A DNA stretch of 32,147 nucleotides from Streptomyces triticirhizae (lineage in GTDB: Bacteria; Actinomycetota; Actinomycetes; Streptomycetales; Streptomycetaceae). This document shows positions 7,988-32,147 of this stretch, one piece after another (positions within the stretch are counted from its first letter, which is position 1; each line of letters begins with the position of its first letter). The notes under the pieces were generated by a model that saw only the letters and a program-made list of their open reading frames with translations, was not told the DNA's origin and did no database searches. The translations under genes and the position numbers were made by a program. The stretch is taken from contig NZ_RFFJ01000054.1 in assembly GCF_003696235.1 (NCBI RefSeq), positions 1 to 32,147 of the forward strand, given 5' to 3'.

Positions 7988-8506
7988 CTAGGCCGGGAAG
8001 TCCCAGCGCGTCGCCGTGTCGAACTGGGGGGCTATCCAGCCGAGGACCTTGGTCGGGGTGATCTTGAAGCCGGGGCCGCCGTAGCCCTCCAGCGTGTAGA
8101 CGCCCTCGTCCGTGGCGTTCGTGCTGTGGTTGTAGCGCTCCTTGTAGCCGTCGGAGATGCGCTGGAGGTTCTCCTTGCCGAAGAGGCGGTCGCAGCGCCC
8201 CTCGACGATCACGACCTCCTCACCGCTCTCCGTGTGGAGCACGACCTCCCGGTCGGCCTCGATGTAGGGGACCGAACGGTTGGTGGTCGAGAACCAGAAG
8301 CCGCCGTCCTGCCAGAAGCCCCAGACCGGCCGAACGTGCGGTCGGCCCTCCAGCGCGTTGGTCGCGATCCAGAACGTCGTGGCCTCCCGCAGCCTCTTGT
8401 GAGCCCATTCCCATTCGAGGAGCGGCCCCGAGGCATAGTGACTGAAAATCCATCCCGGTTTCGCCTCGGGAACGATGTCCTTGTGCACAAGCTCTGGCGT
8501 CGCCAT
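7988..8506 (-). CDS. PPOX-type split-barrel flavin/F420-dependent oxidoreductase family protein
   Basis: This 172-residue protein resembles the pyridoxamine 5'-phosphate oxidase-like split-barrel family, whose members bind FMN or F420. Supporting segments are ATTFWIATNALEGRPHVRPVWGFW with the following GGFWFST, which is the typical strand-turn-strand start of the fold, and the later VVLHTESGEEVVIVEGR. No signal peptide or membrane segment is seen. The ATG at 8506 has GGAGGAG about eight bases upstream. It is divergent from a P450 gene and shares a 19-base upstream element with it, so the two are probably co-regulated. A redox tailoring step, such as reduction of a double bond in the polyketide, is possible. 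The reaction is not known and the family also contains non-catalytic proteins. Confidence 0.72.
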   Translation of the reverse strand: MATPELVHKDIVPEAKPGWIFSHYASGPLLEWEWAHKRLREATTFWIATNALEGRPHVRPVWGFWQDGGFWFSTTNRSVPYIEADREVVLHTESGEEVVIVEGRCDRLFGKENLQRISDGYKERYNHSTNATDEGVYTLEGYGGPGFKITPTKVLGWIAPQFDTATRWDFPA

Positions 8507-8557
8507 CTATTACGCTCCTCCATGCTCTGCGGACGGATGCCGCTCGGTCCGGGTTCA

Positions 8558-8588
8558 ACCCTAGCCAGGCGCCGCCTCCTGCCGACAA
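8558..8588 (-). promoter_or_regulatory. Candidate promoter of the split-barrel oxidoreductase gene
   Basis: On the - strand, TTGTCG (8588-8583) and TAGGGT (8563-8558) resemble the -35 and -10 of a housekeeping actinomycete promoter. The spacer is 19 bases, slightly long, which suggests that an activator is needed. The -35 is part of the 19-base element at 8583-8601. Confidence 0.4.
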
Positions 8589-8601
8589 CCCCTAAGAATC
8601 C
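8583..8601 (-). promoter_or_regulatory. 19-base regulatory element, copy upstream of the oxidoreductase gene
   Basis: Read on the - strand the sequence is GGATTCTTAGGGGTTGTCG. It matches the element at 8872-8890 at 16 of 19 positions (consensus GGWTTCYTAGGGGTTGYCG). It ends in the putative -35 hexamer. It is probably an activator binding site; the LuxR-family regulators in this window are the first candidates, by inference only. Confidence 0.6.
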
Positions 8602-8750
8602 ACAGCAGGACGGGGCGGCGGGCGGGCCTTTACATATCCACGAAATCCCGATAGGACTTTCCCGGGGTCAAGGGAGCGGATCGAATTCCCGGGACCATGT
8701 GTGCGGCACCCCCCTTGTGCCCGCCTGATGTCCCCGCACCCCCATCCCCC

Positions 8751-8784
8751 GGCCGGCCCGGCGTTCCCCCACGCCGGGCCGGCC
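8751..8784. other. Strong hairpin between divergent promoters
   Basis: Perfect 14-base arms GGCCGGCCCGGCGT (8751-8764) and ACGCCGGGCCGGCC (8771-8784) flank a 6-base loop; TTCT follows on the + strand. It looks like a terminator, yet it lies between two divergent genes and upstream of the P450 promoter candidate, so neither flanking gene explains it. It may end an unannotated transcript or insulate the two promoters. The rest of 8507-9008 shows no credible gene. Confidence 0.6.
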
Positions 8785-8871
8785 TTCTGGCGCGGCCGCC
8801 CGTCGGGCGGTGGCGTCCCGCGCGGCGCCACACACCAACTCCAACTCCCCCTTACCGCAGGGCCGTTGCGC

Positions 8872-8890
8872 GGTTTCCTAGGGGTTGCCG
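8872..8890 (+). promoter_or_regulatory. 19-base regulatory element, copy upstream of the first P450
   Basis: The sequence is GGTTTCCTAGGGGTTGCCG. It differs from the copy at 8583-8601 at three positions and has the same relation to its own gene, ending in the putative -35 hexamer and pointing toward the gene. Two copies in the same functional position support a shared regulator. Confidence 0.6.
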
Positions 8891-8912
8891 ATCCCCCGCG
8901 TCGGCATAACCT
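8885..8912 (+). promoter_or_regulatory. Candidate promoter of the first P450
   Basis: TTGCCG (8885-8890) and TAACCT (8907-8912) are separated by 16 bases, close to the actinomycete housekeeping pattern. This would give an untranslated leader of roughly 90 bases before the ATG at 9009. Confidence 0.4.
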
Positions 8913-9008
8913 GACAGACAGAACGTCAACAGGGCCTAAACCCGCTCCACTTTCCCCCCGTCGAGGACGTATTCCGCACAGCGCGATGCGCGCCTGGAGG
9001 AATCTTTC

Positions 9009-10199
9009 ATGGTCGCTGAACCCATCAAGTACCCGCTCGAGGAAGACGGCCCGCCCCGGCTGAACCCCGTATACGCCGAGCTGCGCGAGAAATGTCCCGT
9101 CTCCAGGGCGCAGATGCCGTATGGCGAAGAGGCGTGGTTCACCACGAAGTACAGCGATTTCAAGGCCGCCATGACGGACCCCCGGCTCAGCCGCGCCCTC
9201 GCGCACGAGAGCGACGAGCCCCGGGTGTTCCCGATCATGCCGGACATCAACATCATGCGGATGGACCCGCCGGAGCACGGCCGGCTGCGCAAGGTCGTCG
9301 CGCGCGGCTTCACCGAGCGCCGGACCATGCAACTGCGCCCGCAGATCCAGCAGATCGTGGACGAGTTGCTGGACGCGATGGAGGACGCGGGGCCGCCGGC
9401 CAACCTGGTGACCGCGTTCGGCACCCCGCTGCCGGCCATCGTGATCGCGCTGATCCTGGGCGTCCCCGTCGAGGACAGGCCGCTGTTCACCGAGTGGTCC
9501 AAGGCCATGATCGCCACGACGTCGATGCCGCCGGAGCAGATCCAGGACTACCTCCAGAAGCAGCACGACTATGTGAGTCAGATGGTCGAGGACCGGATCA
9601 AGCATCCGCGCGAGGACCTGATCAGCGACCTCACCGCCGCCTACCAGGCCGACGACAGCATCACCAAGGAGGAGCTGGTCGGCCTCGGCATGTTCCTGCT
9701 CGCGACCGGGCACGGCAGCACCGCCAACCAGATCTCGTACGGAACGTATGTCCTCATGACGTTCCCCGAGGAGATGGCCAGGCTGGCCGCTGACCCGAGC
9801 CTCGCCAAGACGGCGGTGGACGAGCTGCTGCGCTACGCCGTCAACGACGAGGCGGCCATCTTCTCCCGCTACGCGAAGGAGGACGTCGAGGTCGGCGGTC
9901 AGGTCGTGCGCGCCGGCGAGGCGATCCTGCCGTGCCGCGTCGCGGCCAACTACGACCCCGAGGTCTTCGAGGAGCCCGAGCGGCTGAACATCGCCCGGCA
10001 CCCCAACCCCCATGTGACGTTCGGCGCCGGGCCGCACTACTGCCCCGGGGCGGGGCTGTCCCGGGCGCAGATGCAGATCGCGTTCGAGTCGCTCTTCCGC
10101 CGCTTCCCCAACCTCCAGCCCGCGATGCCGCTGGAGGACCTCCAGTGGAAGGGCGGGCAGCTCAACCGCATGTTCGACGAGCTGCTGGTGACCTGGTGA
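9009..10199 (+). CDS. Cytochrome P450 with atypical I-helix
   Basis: This 396-residue soluble bacterial P450 probably oxidises the polyketide after release. The haem-binding loop is FGAGPHYCPG with Cys345 as axial ligand. The ExxR motif is Glu272 to Arg275 (ELLR). The I-helix reads TGHGST at 233-238, where most family members have AGxD/ETT. Gly236 thus replaces the conserved acid and Ser237 the first threonine of the proton-relay pair. The ATG at 9009 has GGAGGA (8996-9001) seven bases upstream. It is the only + strand gene of the cluster portion, divergent from the split-barrel oxidoreductase and convergent with the NTF2-like gene across a terminator. The I-helix changes may mean altered oxygen activation or an unusual reaction such as coupling or desaturation, but substrate-assisted hydroxylation remains possible. 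Confidence 0.93.
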   Translation: MVAEPIKYPLEEDGPPRLNPVYAELREKCPVSRAQMPYGEEAWFTTKYSDFKAAMTDPRLSRALAHESDEPRVFPIMPDINIMRMDPPEHGRLRKVVARGFTERRTMQLRPQIQQIVDELLDAMEDAGPPANLVTAFGTPLPAIVIALILGVPVEDRPLFTEWSKAMIATTSMPPEQIQDYLQKQHDYVSQMVEDRIKHPREDLISDLTAAYQADDSITKEELVGLGMFLLATGHGSTANQISYGTYVLMTFPEEMARLAADPSLAKTAVDELLRYAVNDEAAIFSRYAKEDVEVGGQVVRAGEAILPCRVAANYDPEVFEEPERLNIARHPNPHVTFGAGPHYCPGAGLSRAQMQIAFESLFRRFPNLQPAMPLEDLQWKGGQLNRMFDELLVTW

Positions 10200-10223
10200 G
10201 AAGCCGCTGACAGAGCGTCCCCC

Positions 10224-10262
10224 AGGAGAGCGCCCCGGCCGAAGCGGCCGGGGCGCTCTCCT
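10224..10262. terminator. Bidirectional terminator between convergent P450 and NTF2-like genes
   Basis: The arms AGGAGAGCGCCCCGGCC (10224-10240) and GGCCGGGGCGCTCTCCT (10246-10262) are perfectly complementary over 17 bases around the loop GAAGC. The structure sits centrally in the 83-base gap between two convergent stop codons, so it probably ends both transcripts, including the long PKS operon. Confidence 0.88.
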
Positions 10263-10282
10263 CGTCTGTTCGCCCTGCCTGG

Positions 10283-10645
10283 TTACGCCTTCCGGAACAC
10301 GTCCTTGACCAGGATCTTCCCGTCGCGCAGGGTGAAGAGATCGATGCCCCGCTCGATGACGTCGCCGCCGATCTTGCGCAACGACCACTCGACGATGGCC
10401 TGTTCGCCGTTGGTCAGGAAGACGGGCTTCTCGAAGACGCCCTCCAGGCCCTGGGCGGTGATCTGGTGGGACAGCTCGTTCATCTTCTCGATGTGCTCGC
10501 GTATCTCCTGCTTGTTGAGGGTGGTGCCGGGGCCGTCGCCCTCCGGCAGAATCCACACGCCGTCGTCGGCGAAGCACTCCCACGCCCCGTCGAGGTCTTC
10601 CTTGGCGCCGAGTTCGAAGAAGCGGCTCACCACGTTGTCGGCCAT
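10283..10645 (-). CDS. NTF2/SnoaL-like small protein, possible cyclase or isomerase
   Basis: This 120-residue protein has the length and pattern of the NTF2-like (SnoaL, ketosteroid isomerase, limonene epoxide hydrolase) fold. It starts with a helix (VVSRFFELGAKEDLDGAWECFADDGVWILPEG) and ends with the strand pair IDLFTLRDGKILVKDVF, in which Asp102 is a candidate acid/base. Relatives in polyketide pathways catalyse aldol or ring-closing steps, or open epoxides. The ATG at 10645 has GGGAG about nine bases upstream. It lies 87 bases downstream of the second P450 and is the last gene before the terminator, so it is probably co-transcribed with the PKS genes. A role in cyclising or rearranging the released beta-keto product is inferred from context. 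It could also be a binding protein without catalysis. Confidence 0.72.
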   Translation of the reverse strand: MADNVVSRFFELGAKEDLDGAWECFADDGVWILPEGDGPGTTLNKQEIREHIEKMNELSHQITAQGLEGVFEKPVFLTNGEQAIVEWSLRKIGGDVIERGIDLFTLRDGKILVKDVFRKA

Positions 10646-10732
10646 CTGCCGTCGCTCCCTTGTCAGGTTGGTGTTGCGGGTTGGGGTCGGAGAGGGGTCG
10701 GGCGGTACGGGGGTACCGGGTCGCTGCGGGGG

Positions 10733-11950
10733 TCAGCTCAGTCGGACGGGGAGGCGCTCCAGCGTGCGGAACTGGAGGCTGTCGCGCCAGCGCAGCGACT
10801 CCTCGTCGACCGCCAACGACCAGGTCGGGAACCGGGCCAGCAGCCGGCTGAGCGCTATCTCGCCCTCCATCCGGGCCAGCGGCGCGCCCAGGCAGTGGTG
10901 GATGCCGTGCCCGAAGGCGAGGTGGCTGTTGGCGGTGCGGGTGGTGTCGAGCGCGTCGGGCTCACGGAAACGGGCGCCGTCGCGGTTGGCGGCCGCCAGG
11001 GAGATGAAGACAATGTCGTCCCGGGGGATGGTCAGTCCTTCGACCTCGACCGGTTCCAGGGTGTAACGGACCGTGGCAAGGTTGAGCGGGCTCTCGTAGC
11101 GGAGGAACTCCTCGACGGCGGCCGGGATGGCGCGAGGCTGGGCCCGCAGCCGCGCCTGCTGCTCGGGGTCCTGGAGCAGCGCGTAGACCGAGTTGCTGAG
11201 CATACTCGCCGTGGTCTCGTAGCCCGCGTTCATCACCAGGAAGATGGTGGACAACAACTCGCCATCGTCGAGCCGCTGTTGGCCGTCGTCGGCCTGGAGC
11301 AGCGCGCTGACCAGATCGTCACCTGGCGTCTCGCGCTTGTACGCGATGAAGTCCCGCAGGTAGGCGCTGGCCGCGACATGGGCCGCCATCTTGTCCTGCA
11401 TGGTCGCGGTGACGCTGGTGAGGGTGGCGTTCCAGGAACGGAAGTCGTCGCGCTGCTCGCCGGGGATGCCGAGCAGTTCGCCGATGACGGTGATCGGCAG
11501 CGGCAGCGACAGCGCGTCCACCAGGTCGACGTCCTTGCCCGGCGGGATGGCGTCGAGCAGCCGGTCGGTGGCCCGTTCGATCCGGGGCCGCAACTGCTGG
11601 ACGCGGCGCATGGTGAACGCCTTGCCCATGATGCGCCGCAGCCGGGTGTGGTCCGGCGGGTCGCTGAAGAGCATACTTTTGAAGTTGGCGAGCTGTACGG
11701 GTTCGGCGCTGACCTTGTTGCGCTCGACGATGCGCGGCAGCTCCCCCGCGTCCTTGGACAGCCGGGGGTCGGCCAGCAGCGAACGGGCCGCCTCGTAACG
11801 GGTCACCACCCAGGCGTGCAACTCGGTGGTGAGCGTCTTCACCACGACCCGGTGGGCCGGCGCCTCGGTCCGCATCGCCTGATAGACCGCATAGGGCTCC
11901 TGGGCGAACTCCGGGCTCAGCAAGTCCACCACGCTTGACATTCCGCTCAC
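10733..11950 (-). CDS. Cytochrome P450, translationally coupled to the PKS
   Basis: This 405-residue soluble P450 has all standard motifs: I-helix AGYETT (242-247), ExxR Glu281 to Arg284 (EFLR) and haem loop [10 protein letters not shown] with Cys353. It is expected to be a normal monooxygenase, most likely hydroxylating or epoxidising the polyketide. The start is taken as GTG at 11950, which overlaps the TGA of the terminal PKS gene as GTGA and has AGGAGG seven bases upstream. An in-frame ATG at 11941 is 16 bases from that site and less suitable. The overlap ties its synthesis to the PKS with which it forms one operon. It needs a ferredoxin and reductase, which are not encoded in this window. 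Confidence 0.95.
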   Translation of the reverse strand: MSGMSSVVDLLSPEFAQEPYAVYQAMRTEAPAHRVVVKTLTTELHAWVVTRYEAARSLLADPRLSKDAGELPRIVERNKVSAEPVQLANFKSMLFSDPPDHTRLRRIMGKAFTMRRVQQLRPRIERATDRLLDAIPPGKDVDLVDALSLPLPITVIGELLGIPGEQRDDFRSWNATLTSVTATMQDKMAAHVAASAYLRDFIAYKRETPGDDLVSALLQADDGQQRLDDGELLSTIFLVMNAGYETTASMLSNSVYALLQDPEQQARLRAQPRAIPAAVEEFLRYESPLNLATVRYTLEPVEVEGLTIPRDDIVFISLAAANRDGARFREPDALDTTRTANSHLAFGHGIHHCLGAPLARMEGEIALSRLLARFPTWSLAVDEESLRWRDSLQFRTLERLPVRLS

Positions 11951-14900
11951 GCGGTTCCCTCCTCTTTCATCCTGTGGCTCCCTTGGTCGGCCAGCCAGCG
12001 CAGGACCGGACGGGCGGTCGACGCGGCGGACTCCTGGATCATGGACAGATGGTCGGCGGCCGCCACCTCGACGGCGGAGTGCGGAACGGGCCAGGCCGGC
12101 CGCAGGTGCGCGGCCACGGGCTGCCCCGCGCGGGGGCCGGCGGGCACCTGGCGTTCCGCCGTGAGCTGCAACGTCGGCGCCTGCGCCGCGACCGGGCGCC
12201 AGTCAGCGAAGAGCCTCAGATAGCGGGCCATCGCGGTGAGTTGTGCCTCGGTGATGCGTCCGAACCGTTCCGGGTCGATCGTGTGGTCGCCGCCCAGCAG
12301 GGTCTGTTGGACGTCGGCGAGCCCCTCGCTGCCCGGCAGATGGGAGTCCAGCAGCACCACACCGCGCACGCTCTCCCCGGCGCCGGCCAGCCGCTCGGCG
12401 ACGGCCTGGGCGACCCAGCCGCCGGAGGAGTAGCCGACCAGGACCGCGTCCCGGCCGTCGGCGCAGCGGCGCGCCGCCTCGGCCCGTTCGGCGATGAGCG
12501 CGTCGAGCGAGGCCGGCAGCGGCTCCCCCTCCTCGAACCCCGGGTGCGGCAGCACCGAGAGGGGGTAGGCGTCGCGGAACGGGGCCGCGAAGCGGGCGAA
12601 CTGGAAGGCGTTCGAGGGCGCGACCACCGAGGGGAAGCAGATGAGGGCGGGGGCCGCCGGATCGTCGGTGCGGCTGAACGGAACGGGGGCGGCGACCGGA
12701 CGGCCCGTGGCGCCCTCCGCCCTCATGTCCCTGAGCCTGGCCGCCGACTCCAGGACGTCGAGTCCCGCCTCCATCCGCCCCTCGGCGCAGGCCGCCCGGA
12801 AGAGCTGGCGCAGCCCGTGTTCGGCGCCGTCGCGATCGTGCGCGCCGCTGTGCTGGGGCGGCAGCGCGGCGGGCTCGTCGAGGTCGAGGAGGTGGAGGAG
12901 GTGCTTGGCGAGGAGCCTGGGCGCCGGGTGGCCGAAGAGGTCGTCGGGCGCCAGGGGCAGGCCGGTCGCCGCCTTGAGGCGTTGGCACAGCTCCACCACG
13001 GTCAGGGAGTCGAATCCCAGCTCCGCGAAGAGCCCGTCCGGGTGCACCTCCTCGTCCGGCGCGTAGTCCAGGACGGCCGCGACCTCGGCGCACACTCCCG
13101 ACAGCAGCGCGGCCTCCCACTCCTCGCGCGGCACGCCCCCGAGACGCTGCCGCAGCGGGAAGACGCCCTCCGGCGGGGAGTCGCCGTCGTCCGACGTGGC
13201 GGCGCGGCTCGCCTCGGGCGCGAGGGAGGGCCGAACGCCGTCGATCCAGTAGCGCCTGCGTTGGAAGGCGTAGGTGGGCAGGTCGACGGTCCGGGCGCCG
13301 GAACCCTCGTAGAGCGCCGGCCAGTTGACGCCCGCGCCCGTCGTCCACAGGCGCGCGAGCGCGGTGACGGCGGTCTTCGGCTCCTCGCGGTTGCGGCGCA
13401 ACATCGGGACGCAGCCCGGGACCAGGGAGGACAGGGCCGCGTCGGGGCCAACCTCGACGAAACGCGAAACGCCCAGTTCGGTGGCGGCCTGGACGCCGTC
13501 GTGGAAACGCACCGCATCCCGGACATGCCGCACCCAGTACTCGGGGTTGGTCACATCCGAGACCATCGGCACCGCCGGCTCGTTGAACGTGACGCTCGCG
13601 AGAACCTGGCGGAAGCCGTCCAGCATCGGGTCCATGAGAGAGGAATGGAAGGCATGGCTGACCTTCAGCCGCTTCACCTTCCGCCCCTCGGCCTCGAACC
13701 GGGCGGCGACCTCCAACACCGCCGCCTCCTCACCCGAAACAACCACGGCCTCGGGGCCGTTGACCGCCGCGAGCGAGACCCGCTCGGAGAGCAGTTCGGA
13801 CACGGCTGATTCCGACACGCCCAGCGCGACCATCGCCCCGCCGGCAGGGAGCTGTCCCATCAACCGGCCGCGTGCCGCCACCACCTTCGCGGCGTCCTCC
13901 AGCGACCACACCCCCGCCACATACGCCGCAGCCAACTCACCGATCGAGTGACCGATGAGGGCGTCCGGGGTCAGGCCCCAGGACTCCAACAGCCGGAACA
14001 GCGCCACCTCACACGCGAAGATCGCCGGCTGCGCCCACGCCGTGTCATCCAACCTCTCCGCCGGGCCTTCGAACATCACCTCCCGCAACGCACCATCAAA
14101 CCCAGCACACACCTCATCCAAAGCCGAAGCGAACACCGGATACGCGGCATACAACTCCCGCCCCATCCCAACGCGTTGCGAACCCTGACCCGAGAAGACA
14201 AAGCCGGTACCGCCGGTTGACGCGACACCCCGCGCCACCTCACGGCCGTCCACCAACACCGCCCGGTGCTCAAACGCCGAGCGGGTGGCGGCCAACGACC
14301 AGCCGACATCCACCGCGTTCTCGGTGACACACCGCTCCAGGCCGGCCAGTTGGCCCTCCAGCGCCTCCGGCGAACGCCCGGAGACCACCCACGGCACCAC
14401 CGGCAACGACCCCGGCGCCGGCAACGCCTCCTCCGCCGGCGCCTCCTCGACGATCACATGCGCGTTGGTGCCACTCGCCCCGAACGCCGACACGCCGGCC
14501 CGCCGAACCCGCCCCTCCCCCGGGGCCCACTCCCGCGACTCCCGCAGCAGTTCCACCGCGCCCGAGGCCCAGTCCACCTGCGGGGTCGGCTCATCCACAT
14601 GCAGGGTGCGCGGCAGCACGCCGTTGCGCAGCGCCATCACCATCTTGATCACACCCGCCACGCCGGCAGCCGCCTGCGCATGGCCGATGTTGGACTTCAA
14701 CGAACCGAGCCACAGCGGCCGTTCCGCCTCCCGCCCCTGCCCATAGGTCGCCAGCAACGCCTGGGCCTCGATCGGGTCGCCCAGCTTCGTTCCCGTGCCG
14801 TGCGCCTCCACCGCGTCGACATCCGAGGCGGTCAGCCCGGCGCTGGCGAGTGCCTGGCGGATGACGCGCTGCTGTGAGGGGCCGTTCGGCGCGGACAGCC

Positions 14901-15839
14901 CGTTGCTCGCGCCGTCCTGGTTGACCGCGCTCCCCCGCAGCACCGCCAACACCCGATGCCCCAACCGCCGGGCATCCGAAAGCCGTTCCACCACCAACAC
15001 GCCCACGCCGTCGGAGAATCCGGTGCCGTCGGCGTCGGCCGAGAAGGCGCGGCAGCGGCCGTCGGGAGACAGGCCGCGCTGTCGGCTGAAGACCTGCAAC
15101 ATGCCGGGGGTCGCCATGACGGTGGCGCCGCCGGCCAGGGCCAGCGAGCACTCGCCGGCGCGCAGCGCCTGCACCGCCAGATGCAGCGCCACCAACGACG
15201 AGGAACACGCCGTGTCCACCGTCACCGCAGGACCCTCAAGACCGAACGTGTAGGAGATCCGACCGCTCACGACGCTGCCGACGTTCGCGGTCAGAAAGTA
15301 GCCCTCCATGCCCTCCGGGCTGCTTTTCAGCAGCTCGCCGTAGTCCTGCATACTGTTGCCGAGGAACACGCCGGTGCGGCTGCCGCGCAGCCGTTGCGGG
15401 TCGAGGCCCGCGCGTTCCAGCGCCTCCCACGAGGTCTCCAGGAGGAGCCGCTGTTGCGGGTCCATCGCCTGGGCCTCGCGCGGGGAGATCCCGAAGAAGC
15501 GGGGGTCGAACTCGGCCGCGCCGCGCAGGAATCCGCCTTCCCTGGCGTAGACGGTGCCCCATCTGTCGGGGTCCGGGTCGTAGAGCCCGTCCAGGTCCCA
15601 GCCCCGGTCGGTGGGGAACTCCGAGATGGCGTCGGTGCCCTCGGCCACCAACCGCCACAGCGCCTCGGGCGAGTCGGCCGCACCCGGGTAGCGGCAGGCC
15701 ATGCCGACGATCGCGACGGGCTCGGCGGTGCGGGACTCCAGCTCACGGATGCGCTTGCGCGCCTGGACCAGGTCGGCGGCGACCCACTTCAGGTAGTCGC
15801 GGAGCTTGGCCTCGGTGTCCATGGGCGCGGGTTCGGCCG

Positions 15840-15843
<4 letters not shown>
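11947..15843 (-). CDS. Type I PKS, terminal module KS-AT-ACP-TE
   Basis: This 1298-residue protein catalyses the last extension and releases the chain. In order it has an N-terminal docking coiled coil (about 8-38), a ketosynthase (42-465; Cys213, His348, His388), an acyltransferase (about 547-845; GHSIG with Ser633, HAFH at 730-733, predicting malonyl-CoA), an acyl carrier protein (about 910-975; Ser946 in GFDSL) and a thioesterase (about 1065-1290; Ser1139 in GYSSGG, Asp1166, His1265). No ketoreductase, dehydratase or enoylreductase lies between AT and ACP, where the linker is only about 50 residues. The chain therefore reaches the thioesterase as a beta-keto thioester. GTG at 15843 overlaps the upstream gene's TGA and has GGGAGG five bases upstream. 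Much of its KS-AT region is nearly identical to the first module of the upstream gene. Confidence 0.96.
11958..11963 (-). promoter_or_regulatory. Ribosome binding site fixing the P450 GTG start
   Basis: AGGAGG on the - strand lies inside the last codons of the PKS gene, seven bases before GTG at 11950. Its spacing favours this GTG over the ATG at 11941 and supports translational coupling. Confidence 0.7.
13262..15007 (-). repeat. Duplicated KS-AT segment, copy in the terminal module
   Basis: This stretch, from the second half of the KS to the end of the malonyl AT, closely matches 24322-26070 in the first module of the neighbouring PKS gene. Long runs are identical and separated by scattered substitutions. 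Parts of the AT core here (about 14080-14200, - strand) use T-ending codons and TTG leucine codons, whereas the other copy has GC-rich synonyms at those places. Boundaries are approximate. Confidence 0.75.
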
Positions 15844-26879
<11,036 letters not shown>

Positions 26880-26911
26880 TTGTTCGGCCCCTTCGCAGTG
26901 CCGTGGAGGTT

Positions 26912-32147
<5,236 letters not shown>

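Noticed and set aside
10703..10718. Small inverted repeat CGGTAC-GGGG-GTACCG between the second P450 and the NTF2-like gene
   Set aside because: The 6-base arms are too short to call a terminator or operator, and the genes appear to share one transcript.

Overview
The window looks like one end of a modular type I polyketide gene cluster from a Streptomyces-like actinomycete. The grounds are very high GC, GC-rich third codon positions, several GTG starts, purine-rich ribosome binding sites and the gene families present. No sequence search was possible, so the family calls rest on motifs read directly from the translations.

Left flank (1-2261): about 480 bases without a supportable gene, then a secreted trypsin-like protease lipoprotein (+). 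A strong hairpin separates it from a convergent aspartate 1-decarboxylase gene, panD (-). Regulatory block (2470-7759, all -): a LuxR-family ATPase regulator with a cysteine-rich N-terminus and a rare TTA leucine codon, a second LuxR-family regulator that lacks the P-loop part of its ATPase domain, and a TetR regulator. Tailoring block (7988-11950): a split-barrel flavin/F420-type oxidoreductase (-) and a cytochrome P450 (+) are divergently transcribed from a 500-base intergenic region. That region holds a 19-base element present once upstream of each gene, each copy overlapping a possible -35 box. A convergent terminator with a 17-bp perfect stem follows. Beyond it come an NTF2/SnoaL-like protein (-) and a second P450 (-).

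PKS block (11947 to the right edge, all -): three collinear genes. In order of transcription they are a 5'-truncated gene (ACP | KS-AT-KR-ACP), a two-module gene (KS-AT-DH-ER-KR-ACP-KS-AT-KR-ACP) and a terminal gene (KS-AT-ACP-TE). Acyltransferase motifs predict methylmalonyl, malonyl, methylmalonyl, malonyl in that order. The last two PKS genes and the downstream P450 are joined by 4-base GTGA overlaps, so one operon probably runs from the PKS through the P450 to the NTF2-like gene.

Together the genes predict a reduced polyketide whose carboxyl end leaves the last module as an unreduced beta-keto thioester, with a hydroxyl at C5. That end could close to a beta-keto-delta-lactone or use its acidic C2 for carbon-carbon bond formation. 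Two P450s, a possible NTF2-fold cyclase and a flavin/F420-type oxidoreductase are available for later steps. Most of the assembly line lies outside the window, so the product cannot be named.
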